From Spirochaetales bacterium (GTDB lineage Bacteria; Spirochaetota; Spirochaetia; DSM-27196; SLST01): DNA of 6,569 bases. The notes beneath the pieces are model-generated. The model saw only the letters and a list, made by a program, of their open reading frames with translations. It did not search any database and was not told the origin of the DNA. Shown piece after piece: positions 5,307-6,569 of this stretch. A program made the position numbers and the translations under genes. Each line of letters begins with the position of its first letter. Position 1 is the stretch's first letter. The DNA is taken from the NCBI GenBank assembly GCA_028284845.1, contig JANQQY010000283.1:1-6569 (forward strand), written 5' to 3'.

Positions 5307-6569
5307 CTAAGCCCCCTCATCTCCCACTTCCTGCTCCGAATGCGGAATCTCGTCGGGCCGTTCGGGAGCACCAAGGAGCCGGAGATGCTTCCTCATGTGC
5401 TCGCGCAGATTACGCGTGTGCTGCTTTTCGTAGAGATGGAGCGCCCTGAAGTAGCGCTCACGAACCTCAGGATCTCTGAGAAGCCCGCCGTAGGAGATGT
5501 GGAGGAGCTGTCTGCAATTCGGGTCATTCAAAAAACGTGGCAGCTCGGCATCGCCCAGCGATGCGGGATCGGCGATCGAATCAATGTCTGCGGTGATATG
5601 GTACGACTTGAGTGCCTCAGGGAAGTAATCGAACGCCCGTTGATGAATCAGGCGATAGAGAGGCGGGTCGCACTGTGCGATCGTCCGCAGACTCTCGAGC
5701 CAGCTCGTCCCACTCGTTTTGAGGTGCAGTCGCATCTGCGTCTCTCGCCCTACGATTGGATAGACGCTGAACTTGTCGCTGCCCGAGTGGACGCTGACCT
5801 TGTAGCCGCCGGTAGCCCGGGCGATCTCCGCGTGAACCCTGAACTGTGACTCAAACTCATCGACATCACCGATGTAGTCGATCGCCTTCTGGAAGTCTCC
5901 GATGAACCGTGGCGCAAGGCTGTTGACGGTCACTCCACGAACCTCCAGCTCGCGAGAGATGAAGTAGTGGTGACTCGGGAGCGTCGGCGTTGTGGTCTCA
6001 TCAATGCTGATCTCGAGATCGTAGGCTCCGCCGGTCCGCTCTTTGAGATGGGCATCCACGACCTCACTGAAGGCGAGCGCGTCCCCGTACATTGCGGCGC
6101 AGCGATGCGCGGTCGCAACGTCGATCTCTATCCGGCCGGTCTCGGGCTCAATCGTCTTCCCTGCGTAGTTCCCATCGACTCGCGATCGGAACTCGGACGG
6201 AAGTCGTGCGAACGCCTCCTCGACTTCTGCATCCGAATAGTCGGCGACCTCCGGACGCATCACTTCGGTCAAGTCGAGTGTGATCATGGGCATGCCCATT
6301 GCGAGGGCGCGGTCGATGTCCGGGATGGTCTTGAGGTGATCGCCGTCGGCACCATAGCCGCGCTGGAACCCCTCCTGGAAGACGAGGAAAGAGGTATCCG
6401 AAACGACGTCGGAGAAGCTGCGCGCGGTGAAGTCGAGTTCGCGGATGCTCTGTTGCGCCAGTACAGGCGAGACGTCAAACCGGCGTGCGGCACGAATGTG
6501 GCCGGCCGTCGCCAGCCCGATCCGATCGCCCATTCCAATGGTCGTCAGCTTCTCTCGGAGACTCACAGG
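5307..6569 (-). CDS. uxaE: Tagaturonate epimerase family protein (UxaE-like), possibly cut at right edge
   Basis: This leftward frame ends at TAG (5309-5307) and is still open at the window edge. UxaE of Thermotoga maritima interconverts D-tagaturonate and D-fructuronate, linking galacturonate breakdown to the glucuronate branch. Numbering from an in-frame GTG at 6566, visible conserved segments are MGDRIGLATAGHIRAARRF (12-30), LAQQSIRE (36-43), FQEGFQRGYGADGDHLKT (63-80), SIDETTTPT (187-195), VNSLAPRFIGDF (214-225), YKVSVHSGSDKFSVYPI (255-271), HLKTSGTSWLESLR (281-294) and LLHISYG (354-360). The repeated His/Asp residues in these blocks fit a metal-dependent sugar-acid epimerase. The GTG has no visible binding site because only three bases precede it, so the true start may lie outside. 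No other hexuronate gene is in view, and members of the family may act on other ketouronates. I am fairly sure of the family and less sure of the substrate. Confidence 0.84.
   Translation of the reverse strand, partial: PVSLREKLTTIGMGDRIGLATAGHIRAARRFDVSPVLAQQSIRELDFTARSFSDVVSDTSFLVFQEGFQRGYGADGDHLKTIPDIDRALAMGMPMITLDLTEVMRPEVADYSDAEVEEAFARLPSEFRSRVDGNYAGKTIEPETGRIEIDVATAHRCAAMYGDALAFSEVVDAHLKERTGGAYDLEISIDETTTPTLPSHHYFISRELEVRGVTVNSLAPRFIGDFQKAIDYIGDVDEFESQFRVHAEIARATGGYKVSVHSGSDKFSVYPIVGRETQMRLHLKTSGTSWLESLRTIAQCDPPLYRLIHQRAFDYFPEALKSYHITADIDSIADPASLGDAELPRFLNDPNCRQLLHISYGGLLRDPEVRERYFRALHLYEKQHTRNLREHMRKHLRLLGAPERPDEIPHSEQEVGDEGA

Noticed and set aside
5250..5849. 199-codon plus-strand frame opposite the 3' half of the epimerase gene
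   Set aside because: The UxaE-family motifs on the minus strand cover the region. The plus frame begins at a GTG inside the small gene's promoter and leader region.

Overview
This is a GC-rich (roughly 60% by eye), densely packed bacterial chromosomal window with eight protein-coding genes and very short intergenic spaces. I see no insertion sequence, phage gene, CRISPR array, tRNA or rRNA. The gene content is housekeeping and central metabolism. A UDPGP-type (eukaryote-like) glucose-1-phosphate uridylyltransferase and a UxaE-type hexuronate epimerase would suit a spirochaete or a similar heterotrophic, probably anaerobic lineage. That placement is an inference from family distribution, not something the sequence proves.

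Layout. Positions 1-1411 hold a leftward pair: a DHH/DHHA1 phosphoesterase (461-1411), followed with zero spacing by a PHP-domain metal-dependent phosphoesterase (1-460) that runs off the left edge. An 80-base divergent intergenic region (1412-1491) separates them from a rightward operon: glucokinase glk (1492-2508), UTP--glucose-1-phosphate uridylyltransferase (2519-4096) and phosphoribosyl-AMP cyclohydrolase hisI (4089-4451). The genes of that operon are 10 nt apart or overlap by 8 nt. The operon converges, across 22 bases containing a small hairpin, on a leftward block: dCTP deaminase dcd (4474-4995), an unrecognised 57-residue basic protein (5065-5238), and a tagaturonate epimerase-family gene (5307 to the right edge).

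How the genes fit together. glk and the uridylyltransferase supply two of the three steps from glucose to UDP-glucose; the phosphoglucomutase between them is not in the window. hisI is a histidine-biosynthesis orphan translationally coupled to them. The DHH and PHP proteins look like a co-translated pair of phosphoesterases, possibly acting on nucleotides or short RNA. dcd serves dTTP synthesis.

The best regulatory signals surround the small unknown gene. It has a consensus TTGACA -35 box with a 17-bp spacer and a good -10, a strong Shine-Dalgarno sequence, and a long GC-rich hairpin just after its stop codon. I found no clearly new multi-gene system. The small gene with its own promoter and hairpin, and the DHH-PHP pair, are the parts most worth a second look.
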